Notes: generated by a model not told the origin, from the letters alone. Counted from the stretch's first letter, positions 53,601 to 64,000 are shown. The stretch: 64,000 bases of DNA from Blastomyces gilchristii SLH14081 (GCF_000003855.2 NW_003101677.1:934392-998391); one strand, 5' to 3'. Made by a program: numbers and translations.

Positions 53601-55560
53601 ATCAGAGTCAACAGGTTCTGATGTTAATATTAATACTTATTCAGCTGTGATAGATAATTAAACACAGAACATTGTATCTAGAGCTTAAGATATCAGTACT
53701 GATTTTAATGAAGCTAATATTATTGAAGATCACAGAATATGAAAATACAGAGCTGCTCATCTTATAACAGTTTCAAATGTTAAAAACAATCTGTTATAAA
53801 TGATAAATAAGACATTCTCTCAATTACACTCAGACTTCTACAAGTCTCAACATTTATTTTCAAATACTGTTTTCACAGTTATCAACAATACTGCTACATC
53901 AACAGCATTTATATTAACTTCAAGAATTCATAGATCTTAAATGTCAGATTCACTGAATCACTGAGCAGATGTCAAAAAACACTCATATTACAAAGAATTT
54001 GAGAACACTGTTAAACAGAAATGAGATAGTATATCTCTGCAAAATACATATGAAATTATTAGCAGATTACAGAGAGATGTCTCAGTTATTTCTCTATAAT
54101 AAGTATTCATCTATAAATTTGATAATGAAGATTTTCTTTTGAAATACAAAGCTTGTATCTGCATATGTGAAGATCTTCAATCAATCATAGATCTCACTAT
54201 AAAAGCTCACACTCTAGCAGTCAGAGATCTTCAAATCTTATTAGCTTTAACAGCAGCATTTGATCTAGATGTGAAACAGCTAGATGAAATCAATGTCTTT
54301 ATTAATAGTGATATTGATGAGCTAGTATATATAGAACTACTCAATGAATGATGAAAGTTGAAGAGAATACAAAATTTAAAGTATATAAATCATATACTAA
54401 AACTTCTATGAGCACTATATAGATTATACAGATCACTTCTTCTCTGATTAAATAAACTATCTTCAATATTGAGAATATTAGACTTCATCTCTATATCAGA
54501 GAATTAATGTCTCTTCTCTAATAATCAATTAATCATCTTCTTCTATATAAATAATATTATCATTCTATCATAATGAGAAGATTCAAAAGAAAGAGATTAA
54601 CTAATCAAAGATCTTAAAAACATCTACAAGATCTGATAAATGAGAGATTTGAAATGATTTCTTAACATATGAATAATACATAATCACTTCAACTTAAAGC
54701 TCTGACTATGTCAGAATGTCTATATTGATAAGATAGTTGATATATATCATTTCATACACATCTGCAAGGCATATACCTCACTAACTGATGCTCTGTTAGA
54801 GTCTTTTAATAAGTCAGCTAGATCTGCAAAAATTCATTATTATTAACAATGTATCAGCTTCTGCATCTACTCAGCAGTGATGACTCACTCTGATATTACA
54901 TATGTAGTGAGTAAACTAGCTATGTTCATGATAAATTCATTGAAACATCACTTATCAGAGATGAATAGAATGATATCTTATCTATGTGATATGAAGAATC
55001 TTGCTATTCAATATAATAATAACATTGACAGATCTCTACAACTTGATCTCAAATCTGATATCATTGAAGCTATCAGTGATGTCTCTTTCACAGATAATCT
55101 GAATCACTGCTCTATATAAGAATATATCTTCAAACTATTCAGTGAGACTGTTGATTGAAAATCAAATAGACAGATAATTATAACTACATCTATCACAGAA
55201 GCTGAGCTTGTTACTATCTTATAAGCTGATAAGAAGTCTATCTGATAAGATAGATTCTTTCAACATATTCAATTTAAATCTGATCACAAGATCTGTATTT
55301 AATGTGATAACTGTCAAACTGTTGACATTCTTATGAAGAAAGACTCATCTATAATCACAAAACTCTGTCATGTTGATATATATGAAAGCTGACTCTGAGA
55401 ATGTGTTCAATTCAGTGATATTATAGTTGATTGAGTGTCTACAGCTCAGATGCCAGTGAATGGCCTTACTAAGGCTTTGCCACGCCAGAAACATACAGAA
55501 TTTGTCAAGATGCTAGGCCTAGTTGATATATCAGATATCATCAAGACACAAGCAGAATAA
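50686..55560 (+). pseudogene. Degenerate copia gag-pol
   Basis: Read-through in frame, with many TGA/TAA stops, from ATG at 50686. Domains in order: Gag (~50686-51660) with a cysteine/histidine knuckle at ~51430-51470; pentapeptide repeat (51661-51805); protease DTG at ~51868; GAG-preintegrase HHCC region (WHKRLEHS ~52420, CKPCHLSN ~52540); integrase core (~52600-53250) ending in YDSTNIYQI; reverse transcriptase (~53950-54760) with DLDVKQLDEINVF, ALYRLYRSLL and FFYINNIII where the catalytic YVDD would be; RNase H (~54860-55430) with DITYVVSKLA and TSITEAEL; C-terminal GLTKALPRQKH. TGA sits where copia proteins have Trp or Arg, TAA where they have Gln, Trp or Arg. The catalytic YxDD aspartates reading as Asn is a further loss of function. 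No restored sequence is given. Confidence 0.92.
51661..51805 (+). repeat. 15-bp tandem repeat encoding a QSI[N/D]H pentapeptide
   Basis: About nine copies of CAATCTAT(C/T)(A/G)ATCAT, in frame with gag-pol, between the Gag knuckle and the protease. Confidence 0.9.
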
Positions 55561-55676
55561 ATGGTCTATCTTGATGTAATCTCTACAGATTCATCTACAC
55601 TCTTTTTGTTGCAGATTCATCTACACTCTTTTTATTGCAGCTTCATTTACACTTTCATTTACATGTTACATTTGCT

Positions 55677-55686
55677 GAAGGGGGTG
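55677..55686 (+). promoter_or_regulatory. Polypurine tract of copia element
   Basis: GAAGGGGTG immediately precedes the 3' LTR; it is the usual plus-strand primer position. A 26-bp near-duplicate (GATTCATCTACACTC...) lies just upstream (55587-55640). Confidence 0.7.
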
Positions 55687-55957
55687 TGTCAGGAAAAAGA
55701 GGTTATACACTACTGAATGTCATCAACATTGTATTACTACAATATTTCTCATCATCATCATCAGCTTACTACAACACTCATCTAATACTTGCTTATGCTA
55801 GCTCTCTTGGCTCACACATATATTTTACTATAAATAGCTCCATCTTTTGTATGAAATAGATAGATTAGATAGTGCACGGATAATATAACAAGCAGATCTT
55901 GATACACATAAGATTCATATGTCTCCAACATATTCATCCGTGACACCCAATCCGACA
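55687..55957 (+). repeat. 3' LTR of copia element
   Basis: 271 bp, TGTCAGG...CCGACA; TATAAATA at 55829-55836. Same length as the 5' LTR with no indels. Confidence 0.95.
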
Positions 55958-55962
55958 ACTAA
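55958..55962. repeat. Target-site duplication ACTAA, right
   Basis: Matches 49936-49940. Confidence 0.9.
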
Positions 55963-57479
55963 CTACGTCAGCATTATATTCATTACCAAGCTTTTATAAC
56001 CTGGTTGCAACCCTAGACCCTCAAATCACGGAACAACAAGGGTGTAAGTTACCGCTTGCTCTCAAAACATTTTCAATGCAAGGGCTGGGGGAAAGAGTTC
56101 TGTCACTGCCATGCTAACTGGTAGTTAAGGGGCCAAACCATTCTATGCATCAACATTCAACCCCTTCCTCCTGCCCTTTAACTACCTCTACTCGTAAAAT
56201 TTATCCGGCGCTGCAGGCAATTCAGTCCCCCCCCTGTGAGCTGATTTTTGGCGGCTCGACCTCGAATAATCAAATGATGCAGAGCCCGCGGTCCTCGAGT
56301 AGACGACCTCGTCCTGATGGGCATCAACCTGGACAAAGTCAGCAACAAGATACACTATCATGCAAGACGAAGAAGAATTCACTTGCACAATCAATGAATT
56401 TCTGCAACAATTGCCTACATGCAAGTGTGTCTTCAAAGAGGTGAAGAAAAACCATGCAAGCTATCATGAACTGCAGGCAACATTTAACTCCACCTGCAAG
56501 ATGACAGCAATGACGAATCCAGGGGAAAGACCATACTCTCACTCAAGGATGAAGGATAGAAGTAATGATATTCGCCGTCATTCAGTCCTTCATCAATTTC
56601 TTTATGTTATAAGGACTCAAGAACACAATTTCTGCTTTCTTCATTTTGAAACACTAGGGTAGAGTGTTGACTAGAAGTACGAAATTACTTAAGTGAACTC
56701 TTTCTTGACAGGGTGGTGCAAATGATGAGTTCTATATCATTCAAGTTTAATCACAGACTTGCCTCTGTGAGATGGACTGTTTCAATCCCATTGATTGAAA
56801 GCTCAACAAAAGCTGTTAGGTTACTTAGTTTTACATATTTCCGCTCCAGAACCTCTGAACTCTGCCAGCGGAAGTCTCACTAGTAACGAAATTTGCTAGG
56901 GTACTCTGAATGGAGGTTACTTCTAGATGATATTGTGTCAGTGGACATCTCCCTGCTTCGCTATCCTGATATAAGTCCGTCGTTTGCTCGAAGGATCGAA
57001 ACACCCGGTGATTATCTACATGTCAGACCAATCCGTCTGGTTTCATAATCCTCCACCGTGTAGCTTCGTAGCTAGGGAACATACAATAAGACAACTCATT
57101 AGCACCAACAGATTATAGTGTAACTATGGGAGATGCCAGTGCGTCCATAGCTCCAGCTGTAAGCACCGCTGGCAAAAAGACCAGTATCATCAGACGTCAG
57201 AAAACAAGGTATCTGACACTAACAAAGCTGATGTACATGTACATACAAGTGCCAGCCTTAGGAAGCGATCTAGGCGATGATGCTAGAGCCAACCTTCGAT
57301 GAGTTTTGTTCTATGTATGTGATAACCTGGAAAACAGTGACAATACTCAGGCTAACATAAATCACTCCGTCAGTACCAGATCCGTCTCGTGCCCCGATGT
57401 TGCTACTATATTAGGAGTCATCGAACGCGACCTTGTGAATCGTAACATGGGCATCGACGACCCCTGGGGTTCCCGATCG
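55963..57479. other. Gene-poor flank right of the element
   Basis: No gene recognised; open frames (56145-56444, 56360-56662) have no motif. Some of it may be older element debris leading into the RNase H relic. Confidence 0.4.
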
Positions 57480-57950
57480 ACTACTGACTAGATCATATAG
57501 TTATATGGTAGGCGGCCCCGTGGCGTGGCGTAGCTGCAAGCAGATAAAATTGTCTACCGAAGCTGAATATATCTCATCTTCCGAAGCCGCCTACGAGCTT
57601 GTCCACCTCCGGGAGCTGCTAGGTGATGCCGGATTTGTCCTCTCCCACTGAAATAATTTGGATGCTGAAGATTGCCCTATTACAACCCACACCCACACCC
57701 GCTGTCGATGATCTGGTTCATACAATTCATGCTGATAGTAAGTCCATCATAGAAATATCCTCTAGCAAAGCAATCCCGCGCTGATTGAAGCATATTGGGG
57801 TCTGCTATCATATCCTTTGGGATCTCAAGGGCAAGATATCAGTCTGATAAGTTTCATCCACTGAGAATGCCGCAGGTGGGTGGCCCAAGCCGCTCAGAGC
57901 TTTAAAATATATGACTTGGAAGAAATATTAAGATGAAGAAGTAGTGGATT
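57480..57950 (+). pseudogene. Second copia RNase H relic
   Basis: Reading across stops from ~57490: VGGPVAWRSCKQIKLSTEAEYISSSEAAYELVHLRELLG is the copia RNase H catalytic block (STEAEY...SEAA). Downstream pieces match the rest: HADSKSIIEIS (active-site-like D), KHIGVCYHILWDL (~57790) and SSTENAAGGWPKPLRAFK (~57865). The interruptions include TGA/TAA. GC content is ordinary and CpG is present, unlike the complete element, so it belongs to a different copia family or escaped the mutation. No LTRs found. Confidence 0.8.
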
Positions 57951-60000
57951 GAAAATACATTAATAGCTGATTTTTTGACTTTAGCTCTTTTCCAGTGAAA
58001 TATGTATCTATACTTGGCCTACAATCATACCGTAGCTAATTCATGAGCTGGAGTATTTAGCGCGGTTAGACGACATCTACAATAATCTGCGCTACATGTA
58101 GTTCGCAGTTATCTGGCATGTAATGTATCTAGGAGCGAGAACAGTCTCTCAACAAGTGTATAGAGACAGAATACTCAACATTTATTGATTGAATGAGCTG
58201 CCAAATTAATCGTTGGCGCCGCTGCCCTGTCGATTGTCAACAACGAAATTTTTGGTTTCATACTGATCTCAACACAACAATAGACGTAGGTATTCTATTA
58301 TTAAAAGAAGCATCCTCTATATCTCAAGGATATATACTCCGTGGTGAGTATTTTTATATAACTATTTTTATATAACTTTGTTATATTCCTGTCTATAAAG
58401 TCTAACATGTGTTGCGTTTGACGAGTACTTTTTCCGAAGGTTATTTTTAGACTTCGTGAACCCTATCAAATTTCCTGTAAGAGAAACAAACTTGAATGCT
58501 AAATTCTTATTGCGGTAGTTCCATGCCGGGGTTTTCACATATACTTTTCCTTGTGAATATAAGAGTGAGCTCTATCCCTTAGTTGTCTTGGAGATCTCTA
58601 TTTTTGAAAGAAGTATCCCAAATATGAACCAAAGGGGCATGTGCTCTACATGCATCTCCCGGTGGTTGAGGCGACGAAAAGAAATATTTCAGTTTATTGG
58701 CACATGGAAACGAATGGTGCTTTTATATCGATACATAGATATGAAAATATATATTGACTAAATGATCAACCCTGGTTCGTCCAATCCCCCAAGAATTATT
58801 CGGCATCTCTACCGCAAATACTGCATAGATCGCTTACTATGGCACGAATTATATTCGAGCGGCCCAAGCCAGATAAAGACCCATATACATGATATGATAT
58901 CATTCATCGTACCTAGCGGCCTTCATGGGAGCACCAAACTCACGTTGCGACAGTTGAGGCGTGTAAGATATGAAGTAAAAGCCCAAGAACTGCTGTATCT
59001 CTAGGGAAAGTGTAAAATTATATGTTGTAGCTCAAACGGTCCAATAAAATTGCCAACAATCGACGATCCTCATTGCCGGTCGTTCCTTCTCTGCGATATG
59101 CACGTACATTACATGTACACAGTGCGATATTCGTTTGAGTAGATGGGCAGCGATAAAACGAATAACTCGACTAATGGCCCGCCAGAGCAGCCGTGCCAGC
59201 ATCTCTCATCATAATTTGATCTAAACAAACGATATCTGCGTAGACCTTCAAATCAAAACAGAAGTTCTGTAGCAGAAACAACGACCTTAGCGGTACCTGC
59301 TTCGGGGTACTTGGACTGGAAAGAAACGGCGCCTTGAATCTGAAAGCTTGTGTGGGGAAGCGCACTTGTAGCCGTCATAGTTTTCTTGCCTCGAGACGGG
59401 AGAAGGTGTCCCGCACGCGATGAGCTTGGGCTTGGGGGCTGCGGCATACGGAAGCAACAGTATTTATATCTGGAATGCCTGCTAGGGAAGGTTAGCTAGA
59501 AGACCGTCCCTTTCCAGATTCGTATGCCGCTCGACAGAGGAGTCGTGCCTTCCAGATTTGAGGACGCTCGGGCCGGCTTGAGAACAAAAAAGAAATGTAT
59601 GGAGAATATATATGTCGTCATTTCGCAACTGCATTTCCCGTTTAGGAAGGGAGAATAGAACTGGAGAACTCAGAGTTTAAGCACCAAAGTTAAGCAGGAT
59701 CACTGGAGCCAGGTTAGCAAGGGAATAAACGCGCTTTGGAAAACAAACGCGGAGAAAAGAAGTCGCCATTCCCATCATCACCTTGTGTACTTCCTTTTTT
59801 TCCTCGTATTTTAGGATCATTCTCCCTGGTATTCAACAATCCTGTACCACATTATCTACTTCTGCGTATTTAGCCAGCATCGATATTCCCTCATATTTTT
59901 AAAGGCAACTAGCCCTCAAAGTCTAGCAGAACGTGTTGAATCGACCGCTGGAACAGTTTGCCGCAATTCCAAATCTTAATACCGGAGATAGCAAGAAAAA
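57951..60000. other. Gene-poor 2 kb
   Basis: No gene supported. Short frames on the minus strand at ~59171-59447 and the plus strand at 58762-59004 lack recognisable domains. It ends at the leader of the orphan gene. Confidence 0.4.
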
Positions 60001-61083
60001 ATGGGATCAAGAATTGAGAGGGGGGGCCAGAACAGCGCGGAAGGGAATGAGGACAAGGACGATAAAGCCTCAAATTCTAGCCCGCTTCCTTTACTGGCGA
60101 ACTCCGCGCACCGTAATGGAGATTATTCATTCTCTGGCCGGAACATGATCCAAAGTCCCGACGCTCCTTGTATATCAATGCAGGGTCGTCGGATTCTCTC
60201 CACTACGGAACCGGAAATCAGGCGAAGCAGCCAGGGGCCGGCAACGTCTTTTGCTCCCGATTTTAGCAGACGAGATCTTGTCCTATTCAATCCCAGATCT
60301 GTTATCGATGCGGAACGCCATTTGCCTCCGCTTGCCGACGTACTCAACCAGATCGACACGGACGTTAAGAATTGCGGTTACCCAAGCTTTGAGTATCAGG
60401 CGAACGGGATTATCCAACATTTGAACGATATGTTAAGACGCCTCCCACACTCTGTTGGAACGATGGGAGCCACCAGTGTTAGGGAAAAAATGCCACTACC
60501 GGGTCCTCTGTTCTGTAGAGGCAAAAACTGCGCTAAGGTGAGGTTTCTGCCACCTTTAGATGCTGTACTGGAAGCCATGGCAAACGATATTGAACGCAGG
60601 GGCTTCCCGCCTATTGTGCATGAAGTGGACAGTACCTTGGAGTACCTAGTCAATATGGCAAAGGCTGTCCCAGCCTTCTCCCATAACCCCTCCGTGAGAA
60701 ATTACCCTAGAAGGGCCAGTTCATATCGTCATACCCATGTTCTCAATAACGATCACGCAGGAATTTATAATATGCGGCAGGACAATAACTCAGGAGCTGG
60801 CAGACTCTCTTTTAAACCAGCCGCTCGAGAACCGGGCTCAATTCGGAGTTTGTGCGGATGCTGTGAAAGTAGAAGATATCCCGAAAGCCTCGTCGGCGAA
60901 GGAATGAGAGACACGGTGTCTGTAAGCCCCGGATTTACTGCGCTGGCTAGGTTGTTTAACATACTAACATTGAATGTTCCGCATATAGAGATACCCAGGA
61001 TTCGAGAAGAGACTATCCTCTTGATTCAAGGGAAAAAGGCCGCACCGAAGTGTTTCGCATATGAGCCTTTAGTGATCATATAA
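60001..61083 (+). CDS. Hypothetical protein with an internal 42-residue duplication
   Basis: Single-exon 360-residue open frame with GC content like host genes and no stops; not recognised. The first ~80 residues are low-complexity and polar. Two related 42-residue segments follow: residues ~108-149 (LPPLADVLNQIDTDVKNCGYP ... HLNDMLRRLP) and ~183-224 (LPPLDAVLEAMANDIERRGFP ... EYLVNMAKAVP), sharing the pattern LPPL..VL......D....G(Y/F)P....(Q/E)........L..M...(L/V)P. A basic/aromatic stretch (RRASSYRHTHV) and two CC/C positions (SLCGCCES) follow, then a hydrophobic segment near the C-terminus. No signal peptide. It could be a lineage-specific gene; a chance open frame of this length with an internal repeat is unlikely. 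Confidence 0.6.
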   Translation: MGSRIERGGQNSAEGNEDKDDKASNSSPLPLLANSAHRNGDYSFSGRNMIQSPDAPCISMQGRRILSTTEPEIRRSSQGPATSFAPDFSRRDLVLFNPRSVIDAERHLPPLADVLNQIDTDVKNCGYPSFEYQANGIIQHLNDMLRRLPHSVGTMGATSVREKMPLPGPLFCRGKNCAKVRFLPPLDAVLEAMANDIERRGFPPIVHEVDSTLEYLVNMAKAVPAFSHNPSVRNYPRRASSYRHTHVLNNDHAGIYNMRQDNNSGAGRLSFKPAAREPGSIRSLCGCCESRRYPESLVGEGMRDTVSVSPGFTALARLFNILTLNVPHIEIPRIREETILLIQGKKAAPKCFAYEPLVII

Positions 61084-61894
61084 TCACGAAAAAGCATCTG
61101 ATTTCACCGACGCCAAGGACGAAGCATAGTCGAAACCAAACGGTACCCATCTAGAATGAGAGCTGGAAGATTGGCGAAAGAAATTTGTGGTCAGATCAAC
61201 TGATACCACCGGCCGTGGTTCTGCGACATTAGTTAACATTCTCTCTGGAGCAGCCAGCCAGCCAGTTCCACTCGAGTCTTCAATCCTTAAGGTGGAGAGT
61301 CATGTTTTCAGAGGAAGATGACACTTTGATTGAGTGTGCACTACGCATCAAAAAACATGTGTACGGAAAAATTGCCTTGGCATGCTTGATAAAGCTGTGC
61401 TTTGGAAAGTGTTGTTCTTATAATTCTTTAAATCTGAGATGAATTCGCACAAGTTTGGTGTTTGGGTGTTCTGAATATTTGAAAGATTGGAAAAATCGGA
61501 AATTTCGAGGTTTATGGCGTTCGTTTTTTGGTTGTTGACTGACGTTGGGAGTGTAAAGGGGCCTACATAGTATAATAAATCGCAATAGGGTCGACAATTG
61601 CAGTCTATTGTTCTATGCTGTTGTTCTTTCCTGCTTGCCTGTAGATTGAAGCAAGAATCTCGATTGAGGCTCATGCGATGAGGTTGTGATGCTGCTGGGA
61701 TAACTCGGCAGTTCTTGCCTAAATATTTTACGTTTGGCCTCGCGTCACCTTCCCGAATTTGGTCATCGGAGCGTTATCAAACCATCCAATGTGTTCACAG
61801 CGACAAGACCGACAGTACGTACTGTGACAGTCAGATTAAGACAGTTATCCCGTGCGCACAAGTACACCAACAGATTTTGTATTAATTAAACGCA
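61084..61894. other. Intergenic between hypothetical gene and coatomer epsilon
   Basis: No gene; the minus open frame at 61348-61674 has no motif. Holds the coatomer promoter. Confidence 0.5.
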
Positions 61895-63131
61895 ATGGAT
61901 CCATTTTCAGCTGAAGGCGGTAAGCTATCTATTTCGTGAAATCCATTTCCATTGGTCGTTCACAGCTGACACGTAAACCATTCAGAGCTCCTAAACATCC
62001 ACAATGCCTTCCACCAGGGCCAATATCAAGTAGTAGTCGATTTCGATACCTCCTCCTTCTCTCCTGAAAACAAACTCATTACTCGTGTTCTCAAACTGCG
62101 CGCCCGAATTGCCCTGGGACAAACTGAAGACGTCATTGCAGATGTCGAGGGCGAAGATGTGCCTGATCTAGTTGCTGTGAAGGTGCTGGCCCAACAAGCA
62201 GCGGGGGATGAAGCTGAAGCACTAAAGGGAGTGGAGGAACTAATAGCGAACCACTCGGACAATGCGACTGCTCAGGTCCTTGTAGGAACGGTGCTGCAGG
62301 CCCAAGGGAAGAGCGAGGACGCCTTGTCGCTATTGTCGAAGCACCAGGGGAACCTTGAAGCGTGAGTAGATCTCTGTTTCTATCTTGTGACTAGAGACAT
62401 TATCTCGTTGTTGTTGTTGCCGAAATGGATGTTTCCCATTTTATATTTTTGGAATATCACTCTAATATCTCGTATCCTACTCTCGCAGCGTCGCCTTAAT
62501 TGTCCAAATCCACCTCCAACAAAACCGCACCGACCTCGCCCTGAAGGAAGTCCAGGCCGCTCGACGGTGGGCTCAAGATTCATTACTCGTCAATTTGGCT
62601 GAGTCCTGGGTGGGATTGAGAGTGGTATGCTTCAAATTCCCCGCAACGGCATCGATATTTGCTTCTAACTATCACGGGCAAAATATAGGGGGGTGAAAAA
62701 TACCAATCCGCATTCTACGTATACGAAGAACTTGCCTCCGTCCCCAATACATCATCGCCCCTTTCAATCGTTGGCCAAGCCGTTTCCGAACTACACTTAG
62801 GTCGTCTACCGGAGGCTGAAGTCGCTCTCCAATCAGCACTAGAGAAATACCCTAACGATGTTCAGTTGATTGCAAATTCGATTGTGCTGAGAGTTTTGAG
62901 CGGGAAAGATACGACAGAGCTTACTTCGTGAGTAACCCCTTTTAGTGTATTTCACTGCTTGGAAAACGAGCTGCACCTTGCAAAAATGTATCAACTAAGC
63001 TAACCACACCATCTCCTTCCAGATCCCTTGAAAAGGCACAACCAGACCACCCATTCCTCACTGACCTAGCTGAAAAATCTGCGCTTTTTGATGCTGCAGC
63101 ATCAAAATACTCAGCAAAGGTTTCTTCATAG
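61895..63131 (+). CDS. sec28: Coatomer epsilon subunit (epsilon-COP, Sec28)
   Basis: COPI vesicle coat subunit for retrograde Golgi-ER transport. Five exons: 61895-61919, 61986-62361, 62489-62624, 62689-62927, 63023-63131; 294 residues, usual for COPE. Recognised from the TPR-like helical repeat series: ELLNIHNAFHQGQYQVVVDF, LKLRARIALGQTEDVIADVE, ALIVQIHLQQNRTDLALKEV, WAQDSLLVNLAESWVGLRVGGEKYQSAFYVYEEL, LGRLPEAEVALQSALEKYPN, ending HPFLTDLAEKSALFDAAASKY. The start ATG at 61895 opens a 25-nt exon. All four introns are short with GT-AG ends. Strong call from the YQSAFYVYEEL and HPFL-D-L tail patterns. Confidence 0.93.
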
Positions 63132-63700
63132 CCTAACCGTCTTTTCGTTATGTTATTCCCTTTACGTTCGTCTATTTTAGCATCATTCTTGTAGGTAATC
63201 CGCCTCTACATGCTCTCGCTCTTCTTTTTCAGGTTTATAGTTCTGTTTCCATTTCCATTTCTGTTGTTAGCCGTTAGCCGGGTCCATGCTGTTTAAACCA
63301 TAGACGAACAATTTAAGCTTGAACCAAACAAAAGAAGACGAAAATTTGCGTTTCTAATGTCTTGACGATTTGAATAATTGCTTCTGCTACGGGAGATTTG
63401 CTGAGTTTGTATTTTAAGGGCAATGCAAAAGGAAATACGCTAGATTATTACTATAAGCCCCGGAGAACACATCGATTAATACCGGCAGTATTAAAATTAT
63501 TAGGTATGTGGATGTACAGCTCATATCCTATTTATCTGCCTGTTGCCATTGTGCAACTTTAATACTCTGTCATCCTATCCGCTTAATTGGCCGCGCTCCT
63601 ACCACCCATTCAGCAACCTATGGCCATCAAAGTTTCGAGGTCAAAAACGAAGCGTATGCTTTCCCTTGTTCTGTTCCGGATCGATCACCGATCATTAAAT
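63132..63700. other. Coatomer 3' flank
   Basis: AT-rich 3' flank between the stop of sec28 and the putative minus gene. No other gene. Confidence 0.5.
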
Positions 63701-64000
63701 TTACGATGGGCGCGTCGTGGCATTCATCCTTGCCCACAACGAAAGTCGTGTTCGGAAAAGCGGTCTGGAATTTGGGATCAGGGCGCGTACAATGTTAACT
63801 GACAAACGCTGCAGCAGTGGAGATATCAAGAACAATGGACTCAAAAAAAAAAAAAAAAAAAAAAAAAAAGACGCAATTGCATTTCAGATAAAAACCGGAA
63901 AGGAAGGAGGACTGACCTTGAACTTCCCAACAAACTCCTCGATGGGTGAACGGAATAATTCATCCGAACCAGTTAGAAACAACACATCTCTAACCTTAAG
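63701..64000 (-). CDS. Unidentified minus-strand gene, 3' end (putative)
   Basis: At the right edge a phase-0 exon (64000-63917) reads LKVRDVLFLTGSDELFRSPIEEFVGKFK and ends at a GTCAGT donor. After a 108-nt intron containing a long T tract, an acceptor CTGCAG leads to an exon of exactly 108 nt (63808-63701) ending in TAA. The first exon looks genuinely coding (regular amphipathic/acidic pattern). The second is arginine-rich and less certain. Not recognised; the real 3' end may differ. Confidence 0.35.
63843..63869. repeat. Poly-A tract
   Basis: About 27 consecutive A residues, lying in the putative intron of the minus-strand gene at the right edge (a T tract on its coding strand). Confidence 0.9.

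Larger units (their letters stand above)
49941..55957 (+). mobile_element. Complete, mutated Ty1/copia LTR retrotransposon (6017 bp)
   Basis: Two 271-bp LTRs, ACTAA target duplication, primer-binding site, polypurine tract and internal gag-pol in copia order (protease, integrase, reverse transcriptase, RNase H) identify the superfamily. The internal DNA is strongly AT-rich and almost free of CpG, CpC and GpG. It looks inactive: every domain carries in-frame stops. Confidence 0.95.

Noticed and set aside
50686..55560. TGA read as tryptophan (an alternative genetic code or a mitochondrial insert).
   Set aside because: TAA also sits at conserved Gln/Trp/Arg positions, TGA also replaces CGA arginines, and the two LTRs show the same C-to-T process. 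Host genes in the window use TGA as stop (e.g. rpl5 neighbours, fta4). Mutation explains it better than recoding.
59171..59447. Two overlapping minus-strand frames that look mildly protein-like.
   Set aside because: No start/splice model or domain; possibly a decayed gene, but evidence is too thin.
59660..59720. 5S-rRNA-like words (AACTCAGAG..TTAAGCACC).
   Set aside because: Does not match the conserved fungal 5S ends or length; too short and degenerate to call.

Overview
The window is nuclear DNA from a filamentous ascomycete. Genes are split by many short GT-AG introns (about 50-210 nt) with CTAAC-type branch sites. The gene set (Hog1 MAP kinase, Avl9, Zn2Cys6 factor, Mhp1-like LRR protein, Sim4-complex Fta4) is typical of Pezizomycotina. 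Protein similarity from memory points to Eurotiomycetes, plausibly Onygenales, but the order is an inference.

Layout. 1-43.96 kb is ordinary gene-bearing sequence: 3' part of a HOG1/sakA MAP kinase (+), avl9 (+, ten exons), a GH47 alpha-1,2-mannosidase (-), a small hotdog thioesterase (+), glycogen phosphorylase (+, with a 13-nt exon), a Zn2Cys6 transcription factor (-) divergent from an MDR oxidoreductase (+), a peroxisomal fatty-acyl ABC half-transporter of the PXA2 type (-), an Mhp1-like LRR protein (-), a gene-poor 3.3-kb stretch, a broken HNH-nuclease-family gene (-), ribosomal protein L5 (-), a HAD hydrolase (-), kinetochore Fta4 (+), a coiled-coil protein (+) and an amino-acid permease (-). 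43.96-60 kb is gene-poor. It holds one complete but dead Ty1/copia LTR retrotransposon (49,941-55,957, target-site duplication ACTAA) and a second copia RNase H relic. The right end carries an orphan gene with an internal duplication, coatomer epsilon (+) and the edge of an unidentified minus-strand gene.

The genes are mostly independent housekeeping functions: stress signalling, secretion and glycosylation (avl9, mannosidase, epsilon-COP), carbon reserve use, peroxisomal lipid import, translation, kinetochore. The clearest local partnership is the divergent transcription factor/oxidoreductase pair.

The most unusual signal is in the copia element. Its internal region is AT-rich and nearly free of CpG and of CpC/GpG, yet keeps abundant CpA. 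All 14 differences between its two LTRs are transitions at CpG or CpC sites. That is a repeat-associated C-to-T process with a different target preference from classical Neurospora RIP (CpA). The same element has a primer-binding site matching the anticodon arm of initiator tRNA-Met and a pentapeptide tandem repeat between Gag and protease.
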